Shown: in pieces, positions 32,336 through 40,628 of the stretch
Layout: each line of letters opens with the position of its first letter
How positions within the stretch are numbered: the first letter of the stretch is position 1
Program-made: the position numbers and the translations under genes
Source: Parvularcula sp038749595
GTDB taxonomy: Bacteria > Pseudomonadota > Alphaproteobacteria > Caulobacterales > Parvularculaceae
Direction: 5' to 3'
DNA length: 64,000 nt
Assembly (NCBI GenBank): GCA_038749595.1
Contig: JBCDHW010000002.1
Coordinates: 248,001-312,000, forward strand
The notes under the pieces: model-generated
Databases searched by the model: none
Told to the model about the DNA's origin: nothing
The model's input: only the letters and a program-made list of their open reading frames with translations

Positions 32336-35215
32336 CTAGTTGAGATCAATCGTCCAACCGGCGATCCATGCGTCAGCCGGATCAATGCTCGGATCTTCAG
32401 CACCCAGATAAGTTGCTGCCTCGAAGAAGGTCTCGCCGGTCTCGTTCCACGTCGTCGGGTCGAACGCACTCACGCCGTCCAACTCAGCACCCGGAAAGAG
32501 CACGACGTTCCCCGCGCTGTCGCGTCCAACCACCGTGTCAATGTTGGTCGTAACGTTGGAAGCGGTCGGCAGGGCTGCCGCAGCACTGTCCAGCGCGTCC
32601 CCGCCGGTATCATCGACAACGATCGACACAAAGCTCGGCCGTAAGCTGTTGTCTTGCCCATTCGACGGCTCATCATAGTCGAGACCGTTGCCGACGAATT
32701 CGGTGATGATCCCGTTGCCGAAGCGGCCAATCGTTCCCCGACGGAGCTTAATCCCATCGTCAGCATCAGCCGCATCATTGGTGCCGATGAACGTGAAGTT
32801 AGCGATGTCAGGAGCGGATTGAGGCTCTACCGCATTGTCTCCGTTGCGGTTATCGCCCTCAATGCCGCGGTTCCCTTCGCCAGGACGCTGCAGAACAATC
32901 GCGTACTGAACATTGCCCTGCCAGCCATCGGTCCAATCAAGACTGTCATCGCCGGAGCCGGTGATCACGATATGACGCGCATTCGTCCGTCCACCGAACC
33001 ATTCAATCCCATCATCGGCCGTATCCGCGACTTGAACGAAGTCGACATGCGTGCCGGACCCCGTTCCTTGGAACGCAATGCCGTTAAGCTCATCATCCGT
33101 CGAGAACAGGAACCCCGCATACTGAACACGAACGTAGCGCAGGGAGCCCGAGCTATCGGTCGGCACACCTCCGCCGAAGAGGCCGGAGCCGCCCTCGCCT
33201 TCTTTCTCGCAGTTGAAGCTATCGGTTGGATCAAGACAGTCCGTACCCGCATCATTGATCGGCGCGGCGCCGTTCAGCACCAACCCGCCCCATTGGCCGC
33301 GGGCGACGTTCAGACCAAACACATCCTGCCGCGAGGTGAAGACGATCGGCGCGTCGGCGGTTCCCTCAGCAATGATCCGCGAGCCCCGGGTGACGACGAG
33401 AGGGTCGTCACCGGTCGAATAAACCGTCACGCCGGGCTCGATCGTCAGTGTGCCGACTTCACAAGCCGAACCGCCGCAGGCTAGCGGGTTATCGACAGGA
33501 TCCGGGCCGCGATCAAATCCAACAAACGTCGCGCCTGCGAGGGTGTAGAGGTTCCCCCGCGTCAACCGAAGGTCGCCGGTAATCCGTGTAGGGATCTCGC
33601 AGATATTGTTCTCGATCCGGCCGCGAGGCACGGCTTCGCCAGTGTTCGATGTGCCCTCCGGACACGCGACGGCGCCAGCGTTAGGGAGCGCCTGAACGAG
33701 GATCCAATCGGCGAGCCAGCTGTCCTCCACCGACTGTACAGAATCTTCGAATGCACCAATGTAATCAACTGTTTGGACCGTGTCCCCACCCGGATCCGTA
33801 AACGGCACCGCCTGCTCCGCAGGGCCGGAGAACACACCGTTCAAAGTCGGGGCTGCGGCGGACACAATGTTCGTACCCGCATCAATCAGCGCTTGGGCAT
33901 CGGAGTCATTCACACCGCCGACGTTGGACGCGAAGAACATGGAATTGACGGTCGGGCGATCGCTCGAGTCCTGGCCAGCCGATGGGGCGTCGTAGTCGAA
34001 GCCCTGCCCGGCAAAGTTCACCACAATCCCGTTGGCATAATCGCCGACCGTTCCGCGGCGCAGCTTCACACCATCGTCCGCACCCGCCGCATCGGGATCA
34101 CCGATGAACGTAAAGTTGGAGATAATGGGATCGGAGACAGGAGCGACAGCGTTGTCACCGTTGCGGTTGTCGCCTTCGATCCCGCGATTTCCTTCGCCGC
34201 CACCTTGAACGACCAATGCGAATTGCACCTCGCCTTGCCAGCCATCGGTCCAGTCCAGGCTGTCGTCGCCTGAGCCGGTGACCACGACATTGTTGGCGTT
34301 CGTCGTGCCGCCGAACCATTCGATGCCGTCGTCGGCGTTGTTATGGACCTGAAGAAAGCGCGCCACGGTCCCGCTACCGGTCCCTTGGAACGCGATGCCG
34401 TTCAGTTCGTCATCAGTCGAAAAAAGGAAACCGGCATACTGGACACGGACATATTCGAGGAGCCCCGAATCGTCCCCCGGATTGTTGCCCCCGTAAAGAC
34501 CCGAGCCGCCCTCGCCATCTTTGTTGCAGGTGGCACTACCCGGCGCGGCGCCGGCGTCATCGCAGTCGTTGATGGGTGCGAGCCCGGAAAGGACCAAGCC
34601 GCCCCACTGGCCCCGGGCGGTTGAGACGCCGTTCGACAGCCCGTCGCTGGCCGCGGTGACCGCGTCGCGCGCATCGCCAAAACGGTTGCCCTCAGGAATG
34701 TCGGCCGCGTCGGCAACATCAGCAGCGGATGTGAAGATGATCGGCGCCGTGGGCGATCCGTCAGCGATCAGGCGCGAGCCAGGAGAGACGACCAGGACGT
34801 CTTCCCCGTTAAGACCGAAGATCACGGTGCCTTCATCGATCGTCAGCTGCGCCGTCGCACCGTTCGGGTCCGTGATCACGTTTTCCCCAACAAAAACAGC
34901 GCCATCAAGCGCGTAGGTGTTATCGGATGTCAGCGTAAGGTTGCTGGTCAGAATGCCGCCCGCGATCACACAAGTCGTGATGTCGACATTGTTGATTTCA
35001 ATCACGTCCTGGAAAGTTCCTGTCGGGCATGTTCCGCCAACGAAGTTGAGCTGGACATCGGAATTGTCGTTGCCTTGCCCGCCGCCAACAACGGTAACCG
35101 CGCCCGTGGCACCGGAGTTTTGGACTTCGCCGCTACCCGAACATGCGGCGAGGCCGATGGCCATCGCGGATAGGAGAAGGGCAGCGCGTGATGCGTGTTG
35201 GAAAGTCATGACCAT
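32336..35215 (-). CDS. Large lipoprotein with two tandem beta-helix-like domains, putative T2SS cargo
   Basis: The start at ATG 35215 gives 959 aa; 35209 is an equal alternative, and the frame is open to 35290. The lipobox is GLAAC (Cys25). The mature chain is two homologous halves of about 430 residues. Each contains 'TARGQWGGLVL'- or 'VARGQWGGLVL'-type blocks, an identical 29-residue block that includes RVQYAGFLFSTDDELNG, then 'TGSGDDSLDWTDGWQG' and 'EGNRGIEGDNRNGDNAV'. The Asn/Asp/Gly-rich short repeats suggest a right-handed beta-helix. Such proteins are often misannotated as transporters. It sits upstream of a TonB receptor and between gspC and gspO, so secretion by this T2SS and nutrient capture are inferred. 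Confidence 0.8.
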   Translation of the reverse strand: MVMTFQHASRAALLLSAMAIGLAACSGSGEVQNSGATGAVTVVGGGQGNDNSDVQLNFVGGTCPTGTFQDVIEINNVDITTCVIAGGILTSNLTLTSDNTYALDGAVFVGENVITDPNGATAQLTIDEGTVIFGLNGEDVLVVSPGSRLIADGSPTAPIIFTSAADVADAADIPEGNRFGDARDAVTAASDGLSNGVSTARGQWGGLVLSGLAPINDCDDAGAAPGSATCNKDGEGGSGLYGGNNPGDDSGLLEYVRVQYAGFLFSTDDELNGIAFQGTGSGTVARFLQVHNNADDGIEWFGGTTNANNVVVTGSGDDSLDWTDGWQGEVQFALVVQGGGEGNRGIEGDNRNGDNAVAPVSDPIISNFTFIGDPDAAGADDGVKLRRGTVGDYANGIVVNFAGQGFDYDAPSAGQDSSDRPTVNSMFFASNVGGVNDSDAQALIDAGTNIVSAAAPTLNGVFSGPAEQAVPFTDPGGDTVQTVDYIGAFEDSVQSVEDSWLADWILVQALPNAGAVACPEGTSNTGEAVPRGRIENNICEIPTRITGDLRLTRGNLYTLAGATFVGFDRGPDPVDNPLACGGSACEVGTLTIEPGVTVYSTGDDPLVVTRGSRIIAEGTADAPIVFTSRQDVFGLNVARGQWGGLVLNGAAPINDAGTDCLDPTDSFNCEKEGEGGSGLFGGGVPTDSSGSLRYVRVQYAGFLFSTDDELNGIAFQGTGSGTHVDFVQVADTADDGIEWFGGRTNARHIVITGSGDDSLDWTDGWQGNVQYAIVLQRPGEGNRGIEGDNRNGDNAVEPQSAPDIANFTFIGTNDAADADDGIKLRRGTIGRFGNGIITEFVGNGLDYDEPSNGQDNSLRPSFVSIVVDDTGGDALDSAAAALPTASNVTTNIDTVVGRDSAGNVVLFPGAELDGVSAFDPTTWNETGETFFEAATYLGAEDPSIDPADAWIAGWTIDLN

Positions 35216-35286
35216 GTCCCGAACGAAATCTTTGTCGACTTGTGGTCCGGAGGCCCCCTCCGGCGCGCGCTCGATAAGCACCATTT

Positions 35287-35304
35287 GCAACAGAGAAATG
35301 ACAG
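35287..35304 (-). promoter_or_regulatory. Pho-box-like PhoB site upstream of the large lipoprotein
   Basis: On minus the sequence is CTGTCATTTCTCTGTTGC. Compared with the Pho box (CTGTCAT, four A/T-rich bases, CTGTCAC) the first half matches 7 of 7 and the second 5 of 7, with the correct 11-bp repeat period. Ten bases downstream is TATCGA (35276-35271), placed where a -10 hexamer should be. The lipoprotein ATG is 72 bp below the box. No phoB gene is in view. Confidence 0.5.
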
Positions 35305-35424
35305 ATCCGCGTCAGTCTTATTACACGCCGTACACGGATGGTTTTCTTTCGTCGGCGCTTCACGCTAAACGCGCTGTGAAAGCTCTCCAACACCTCGCGA
35401 ACACGTGTGGTTTGTGACGCTTAT

Positions 35425-36213
35425 ATGTCAATCTTTGTACTGATCTTTTCGGCGGTGATTGGTGCCATACTCGGCAGCTTCACCAACGTTTTGATCAGCC
35501 GTGGCCCTCGGAAATGGGGGCTGGTGGAGGCTGGGGAAAAGCCGAAAGGTCTCCTGTTTCCAGGCTCTCAATGCGAAGGTTGCCAGCGGCGACTGAAGCC
35601 ATGGCGCCTCGTCCCCGTGGTCAGCTACCTCGCCGCCCGGGGCCGCTGCGCGGCATGCGATGTGCCGATCGGCGCGCGGCATCTGATTGTGGAATGTCTT
35701 GGAATTGTCATCGTCGTCGCTGCTGTCGCCATCGATGGCGTGACCCTCGACGCCGCCACGAAGGTACTTCTTTTTTTTACACTCACAGCCTTGGCGGCGG
35801 TGGATTTTGAGAGCGGCTTCCTCCCAGACGCGCTAACGATTCCCCTCATCGCCTTCGGGCTGATCGCTGCGGCCTGGGGGATCGGACCGTCGGTTGCCCA
35901 GTCTGCCCTGGGCGCGATGATCGGCGGCGGAACGCTTTGGCTCATTGCTGCTGGCTACGAAGCACTCCGCGGGCGGATGGGGCTGGGCGGCGGCGACATC
36001 AAATTGATGGCTGCTGGCGGCGCATGGTTGGGGCCCTTCGCGCTACCCTTTGTGCTCCTCGCTGCCAGCGTCAGTGGGCTCCTCTTCGTGGCCTTCACCG
36101 CGATCCGCGCCGGGAAAACGCCGGATCTTGCAGCCGAGCTGCGGTTTGGCCCTTTCCTCAGCGCTGCGATAGCGGCAGTGGTTTTGCTCGCGCCGCGCCT
36201 GGGGCTCTTTTAG
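35425..36213 (+). CDS. gspO: Prepilin peptidase / leader methylase (A24 family)
   Basis: The start at ATG 35425 gives 262 aa. The N-terminal domain has the two CxxC pairs of the zinc/methylase part ('CEGC' and 'CAAC') and 'GSFTNVLISRGPRKWG'. The catalytic aspartates are in 'AAVDFESGFLPDALTIPL' and 'GGGDIKLMAAGG' (GxGD-type). It cleaves and N-methylates GspG-K pseudopilins. It is divergent from the lipoprotein-TonB receptor operon, 209 bp between starts, and completes the T2SS gene set apart from the main operon. Confidence 0.94.
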   Translation: MSIFVLIFSAVIGAILGSFTNVLISRGPRKWGLVEAGEKPKGLLFPGSQCEGCQRRLKPWRLVPVVSYLAARGRCAACDVPIGARHLIVECLGIVIVVAAVAIDGVTLDAATKVLLFFTLTALAAVDFESGFLPDALTIPLIAFGLIAAAWGIGPSVAQSALGAMIGGGTLWLIAAGYEALRGRMGLGGGDIKLMAAGGAWLGPFALPFVLLAASVSGLLFVAFTAIRAGKTPDLAAELRFGPFLSAAIAAVVLLAPRLGLF

Positions 36214-36250
36214 CTCCAGCCGCAGCACTTTCACGACGGGAGCCCTTGAA

Positions 36251-36964
36251 ATGACCACCAGCCGCTTGATCGAATGGACCGCCGACGGACAGACCTTTGA
36301 GGGCAAACTCTGCGTGCCCGATGGTCCGGTGAAAGGCTCCGTCTTGATCTGTCACGCCTGGGCCGGACGCGGCGCGCACGAGGAAGCGTTCGCCGAGCGC
36401 CTGGCCGGGCACGGATACGCCGCGATGGCCGGAGACGTTTACGGCAAAGGCGTCCTCGGGACATCGGTGGAAGAAAACCAAGCGCTGATGAACCCGCTCG
36501 CCAGCGATCGCGCCGGAAAGCTCCAACCGCGCCTGCGCGCTGCGCTCGCTGCCCTCACCGAACAGCCTGAGGTCGATCCCGCCAAAGTCGCCGCAGCCGG
36601 CTTCTGTTTCGGCGGCCTCTCGGTGCTCGACATGGCCCGAACCCACGCGCCCGTGGTCGGCGTCGCGGCGTTCCATGCCATTGTTGGCAGCATGGGCACC
36701 GAACCCGCCGATCGCATCACCGCCAAGGTCATCGCGTTCCAGGGGTTCGATGATCCGATGGCTGGGCCCGAAGACCTCAAAGCGTTCGGCGAAGAAATGA
36801 CCGTCCGCCAAGCCGACTGGCAGCTCGTTAGCTTCGGCGGCGTCACCCATGCTTTCACCAATGTCGATGCCGACGCGCCGGACATGGGGCTGAAGTTTGA
36901 CGCCGCCGCACGGGATCGGAGCTACCGGATGTTCGACGCGTTCCTGGGCGAACTCTTCGGCTAA
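36251..36964 (+). CDS. Dienelactone hydrolase family protein
   Basis: This 237-aa alpha/beta hydrolase has nucleophile Cys119 in 'AAGFCFGGLSVL' (GxCxGG), Asp in 'FQGFDDPMAGPEDL' and His in 'GGVTHAFTN', the Cys-Asp-His triad of the family. Family members open lactone rings or hydrolyse small esters; no aromatic degradation genes are near, so the substrate is unknown. It lies 37 bp after gspO on the same strand and may be read through from it. The stop is 9 bp from the convergent ntrX stop. Confidence 0.92.
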   Translation: MTTSRLIEWTADGQTFEGKLCVPDGPVKGSVLICHAWAGRGAHEEAFAERLAGHGYAAMAGDVYGKGVLGTSVEENQALMNPLASDRAGKLQPRLRAALAALTEQPEVDPAKVAAAGFCFGGLSVLDMARTHAPVVGVAAFHAIVGSMGTEPADRITAKVIAFQGFDDPMAGPEDLKAFGEEMTVRQADWQLVSFGGVTHAFTNVDADAPDMGLKFDAAARDRSYRMFDAFLGELFG

Positions 36965-36973
36965 AGGGCGCCG

Positions 36974-38365
36974 TCAGCCCGCGGAGGGTTTGGCGTCTTT
37001 GGTGCCAATGCCCAAAGCCTTCAGCTTACGGTGGAGTGCCGAGCGCTCCATCCCCACAAAGCCTGCCGTGCGTGAGATATTCCCGCCAAACCGGCCAATC
37101 TGAGCAATCAGGTACTCCCGCTCAAACCGCTCCCGCGCTTCACGGAGCGGCAGAGCAATGATCTGCTCCATCTCCGGACCAGCAGGCAAAGCGGGTCCCG
37201 CACCGATCACTTCATCGGGCAAGCTTTCCGCTTTGATCTCCTGACCGTCCGGCTTTCCCGCCATGATCAGTGTACTTTCCAAAACGTTGCGAAGCTGGCG
37301 GACATTCCCGGGCCAGTTGTAGGCTTGCAGCGCCGCCATCGCATCATGGCTTAGCCGCGGCCCGCGCTCGGTCGAGCCCCCGGTCAGCTTGTCCAGGAAG
37401 AACGCGACCAAGTCGGGAATATCCTCACGCCGGGAGCCCAGCGAAGGGATCTTCATCGAAACGACCGACAGGCGGTGGAACAAATCCTTCCGGAACCTGC
37501 CCTCTTCGGACGCCTCCAAGAGATCCTCCGAAGACGTCGAAATAATCCGCACATCGACATTCACCGGAACCGTGCCGCCAATCCGGCGAAACCGTTGATC
37601 GATCAGCACACGCAAGATTTTCCCTTGTGTCTCCATCGGCATATCGCCGACTTCCGAGAACAGCAGGGTTCCGCCGTGGGCTTGTTCCAACAGACCAATC
37701 GTCCGTGGACGTCCTTCGTCGCCCTCGATGCCGAACAGGGCCTCTTCCATCCGGTCCGGCTCAATCGCTGCCGCGGCAACCGTCACGAATGGCCGGTCGG
37801 AGCGATCAGACTGCGCATGGATCGTCCGCGCCGCCAGCTCCCGCCCCGCACCCACAGGACCCTCGATCAACACCCGGCTGCGGGTCGCCGCCAATTTCTC
37901 AATCGTCGACCGCAGCTGCGCCATCTGCGGGCTCTTCCCGATCAGGCTCAGCTCACGGGTCTTCTCTTTCAGCGCGCTGTTCTCCCGCTCCAGCTGCGCC
38001 CGCTCCAGCGCCCGCTGCGCGGTGATCACCAAGCGGTCAGCTGAAAGTGGCTTCTCAAGAAAATCATAGGCCCCGCGCTTGATCGCCGAGATCGCCGTTT
38101 CAATCGTCCCGTGACCTGAGATGATGACAATCGGCAGCGCCGGATAAAGCGTCTTCATCTCATCCAAGACGCCTAGGCCGTCGAGCCGCGAGCCTTGCAG
38201 CCAAATATCGAGGATCACCAGCGCCGGAGGCCGCTGCGCCGCCACCTCAAGCGCTTCGTCACTGTTCGACGCGGTGTGCGGAGCGAACCCCTCGTCTTCA
38301 AAAATACCAGCGATTAGCTCGCGGATATCCGGCTCGTCGTCGATGATCAGGACATCAATGGCCAT
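36974..38365 (-). CDS. ntrX: NtrX response regulator with degenerate AAA+ domain
   Basis: The start at ATG 38365 gives 463 aa. The receiver domain is intact (acidic DDE at 9-11, phospho-acceptor Asp53 in 'VILDIWLQG', Lys105 in 'FLEKPLSAD'). The AAA+ domain is altered: Walker A reads 'GPVGAGRE' with Arg175 in place of Lys; the Walker B region is 'LLFSEVGD' with Ser237 in place of Asp; and the GAFTGA loop that contacts sigma-54 is missing between 'EALFGIEGDEGRPRTIG'. A Fis-type helix-turn-helix ends the protein ('GNISRTAGFVGMERSALHRKL'). It overlaps ntrY by 11 bp. It probably regulates as a DNA-binding phospho-switch without ATPase activity (inference). Confidence 0.93.
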   Translation of the reverse strand: MAIDVLIIDDEPDIRELIAGIFEDEGFAPHTASNSDEALEVAAQRPPALVILDIWLQGSRLDGLGVLDEMKTLYPALPIVIISGHGTIETAISAIKRGAYDFLEKPLSADRLVITAQRALERAQLERENSALKEKTRELSLIGKSPQMAQLRSTIEKLAATRSRVLIEGPVGAGRELAARTIHAQSDRSDRPFVTVAAAAIEPDRMEEALFGIEGDEGRPRTIGLLEQAHGGTLLFSEVGDMPMETQGKILRVLIDQRFRRIGGTVPVNVDVRIISTSSEDLLEASEEGRFRKDLFHRLSVVSMKIPSLGSRREDIPDLVAFFLDKLTGGSTERGPRLSHDAMAALQAYNWPGNVRQLRNVLESTLIMAGKPDGQEIKAESLPDEVIGAGPALPAGPEMEQIIALPLREARERFEREYLIAQIGRFGGNISRTAGFVGMERSALHRKLKALGIGTKDAKPSAG

Positions 38366-40628
38366 GGAGTGCCGGTTCTCCTGGGGACGCTGTTGCAGAA
38401 ATGTCTCTATCCACCGGATCGGCAGCCTTTTGCAAGCTCGGAAGGAAGAGAGATGCAATTGCACCGCCACCCTCGCGGTCACGGATGTCGAAACTGCCGT
38501 CGTGGTCTTCAATCGCCTTGCGCACGATGGCGAGGCCGAGCCCGGTGCCCTTCTCGCGGGTCGTCATATAGGGCTCGGTCAACCGGTGCTGCAGCTTCTT
38601 GGGCAGGCCCCGGCCATTGTCCCGCACCTCCACCCGCGCGCCCGTGCGCTCGCTGGTGATCTCGATCTCGATGCTTCCGTCCTGGCGATCACCGTCCTCA
38701 GAGATCGCCTCCACGGCATTTTTGATCATGTTGGCCAGCGCCTGGACGATCAGTCGGCCATCGCAAAGGACCAGCACCGGGTGGTCCGGTAGATCACTGA
38801 CGAACGTGATATCCGGGTTCGCCACCGGGAACGGGAACAGCGCTTCGCGGGTAATCTCGCACAGATCGCTCTCCGCCATAATCGGCTCAGGCATCCGGGC
38901 AAAGCTCGAAAACTCCGTAACCATCCGGCCGATGTCGCCAACGTGGCGAATGATCGTCTCCGTACACTGATCAAACACCTCGCGGTCACGGCCCTCAAGC
39001 CCCTTCGCGTACCGGCGACGCAGACGCTCTGCCGACAGCTGGATCGGAGTGAGCGGGTTTTTGATTTCGTGCGCGATGCGCCGCGCCACGTCCGCCCAGG
39101 CCGCCGTCCGCTGCGCCGTCACAAGTTCGGTAATGTCCTCAAGCGTCACCACAAACCCGACCGCGCCGACCCCGTGTTCAATTTCAGGTGAAATCTCAAC
39201 GATCAGGGAACGGACATTATCACTGCGCGACCACTCCAAGCTCTCGCGCATGCCGTTCCCGGTGCTCCCGGCAATATCCAAAAGCCGCCCCATCGCCGGG
39301 ATCACGTCGGCCATCGGTCGGCCCACCAGGTCCGCCGGTTCCTCGCCAAGGATCGCCGCGGCCGATGGGTTGGCAAGCCCGATCTCCCCTTTGCGGCTGA
39401 CGCTGACGACCCCGGCCGGGATGACGCCGAGCATCGTCTCGATAAAGCGGCGGCGGTCCTCGGCATCTTCATTCGCCGCGACAAGCTCGTCCCGCTGCGC
39501 CGACAGCTGCTCGGTCATCTCGTTGAACGCATGGCCAAGGTCGCCGAGCTCGCCGTCGTTGCGGCGAACCTCCACACGGCTCTCAAGGTCGCCCGAGCTC
39601 ACCTTCCCCGCCGCAGAGGCGAGGCGGCGCACCGGCCCAACGATCGCGTTGGCCACCAACAGGCCGATCCACGCAGCGGCAAGAAGCAAGACAATCGACA
39701 GAAGCAAAAACCCGGAGTTCGCCACGGCGTTGAGCTCCTGCGCCCTTGCCGTCAGCACACGGTTCTCATTCCGCAAGGTGGTGATGGCCGCCAGCTCATC
39801 GGCAATGCGGGGGTTCTCGCGGCGATAGCCAATCAAAGCGCCCCGCGCGCCGCCGTCGAGGGGGATCACCACGAAATAGGTGTCGAGCGTATTGGGATCG
39901 ACCGCGCCAAATTTCGCCCGCGCGAAGCCGTCGCTCCCCGACGTCGCCAATTGCCCCGCGGGGGGCAGGGCCGGGGCGTCGAGCCCGCTCATGCTGATCC
40001 GCGCGACCACCCGGCCGTTCTGGTCGATTTCCGTCAGCTCACTGAATTCATAGATCGACGCCAAGCCCGTCAAAAAGCGGCGGTAGCCGATGGGCGCCGT
40101 CTCCGGCGAAACGCCGCCCAGCCGCGCGCGGCTTAACTCGCGCTCGACCAGCACCAAGTTAAAGCCCATTTGCCGACCAACACTGTCGGCATAAGCATTC
40201 GCCAGGTTGCGCGCGACCGAGGCGTTGGTCTCCATCCGTTCGACAAAAAACTCATCCGTGAGCGCATTAAGAAGCGCGCCCGTCAGCGAGAACGCGACAG
40301 CCGCTGGCAACAAGGCGACCACGGATAAGATGACAGCCAAGCGCCGGTGCATCTTCGCACCCGAAAGACGCTGCTGCTGTGTACGGAAGAGATCGATCAG
40401 CCGGTCGATCACCAAAATCGCAAAGATAAAACCCGCCGCAGCCAGGGTCCCGAAAATCAGGGGGAGACTGACGGGCAAACCCGACACCCGCTCCATGATC
40501 ATGTTGCCCGCAACGACGTAGCCGACAACGATCGCGCCAATCAACGAAGCCGCGATCACCACCAGCACACCGATGATCTGGGGGAGGCGGTTTCTCCCCG
40601 CCTCGCGCGCGTTGGAAGGCTCCGTCAT
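38355..40628 (-). CDS. ntrY: NtrY sensor histidine kinase
   Basis: This 757-aa protein has membrane helices near residues 15-40, 45-65, 85-110 and 295-325, with a periplasmic sensor domain between the last two. HAMP ('ANAIVGPVRRLASAAGKVSSGDLESRV') and PAS ('RRFIETMLGVIPAGVVSVSRKGEIGLAN') domains follow. The phospho-His is in 'RIAHEIKNPLTPIQLSAERL', and the ATPase domain has 'NMIKNAVEAI', 'EVRDNGRGLPKKL' and 'REKGTGLGLAIVRK'. All kinase motifs are intact, unlike the partner NtrX. NtrYX is linked to nitrogen, redox and envelope responses in Alphaproteobacteria. The start overlaps the dusB stop by 4 bp. Confidence 0.96.
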   Translation of the reverse strand: MTEPSNAREAGRNRLPQIIGVLVVIAASLIGAIVVGYVVAGNMIMERVSGLPVSLPLIFGTLAAAGFIFAILVIDRLIDLFRTQQQRLSGAKMHRRLAVILSVVALLPAAVAFSLTGALLNALTDEFFVERMETNASVARNLANAYADSVGRQMGFNLVLVERELSRARLGGVSPETAPIGYRRFLTGLASIYEFSELTEIDQNGRVVARISMSGLDAPALPPAGQLATSGSDGFARAKFGAVDPNTLDTYFVVIPLDGGARGALIGYRRENPRIADELAAITTLRNENRVLTARAQELNAVANSGFLLLSIVLLLAAAWIGLLVANAIVGPVRRLASAAGKVSSGDLESRVEVRRNDGELGDLGHAFNEMTEQLSAQRDELVAANEDAEDRRRFIETMLGVIPAGVVSVSRKGEIGLANPSAAAILGEEPADLVGRPMADVIPAMGRLLDIAGSTGNGMRESLEWSRSDNVRSLIVEISPEIEHGVGAVGFVVTLEDITELVTAQRTAAWADVARRIAHEIKNPLTPIQLSAERLRRRYAKGLEGRDREVFDQCTETIIRHVGDIGRMVTEFSSFARMPEPIMAESDLCEITREALFPFPVANPDITFVSDLPDHPVLVLCDGRLIVQALANMIKNAVEAISEDGDRQDGSIEIEITSERTGARVEVRDNGRGLPKKLQHRLTEPYMTTREKGTGLGLAIVRKAIEDHDGSFDIRDREGGGAIASLFLPSLQKAADPVDRDISATASPGEPALHGH

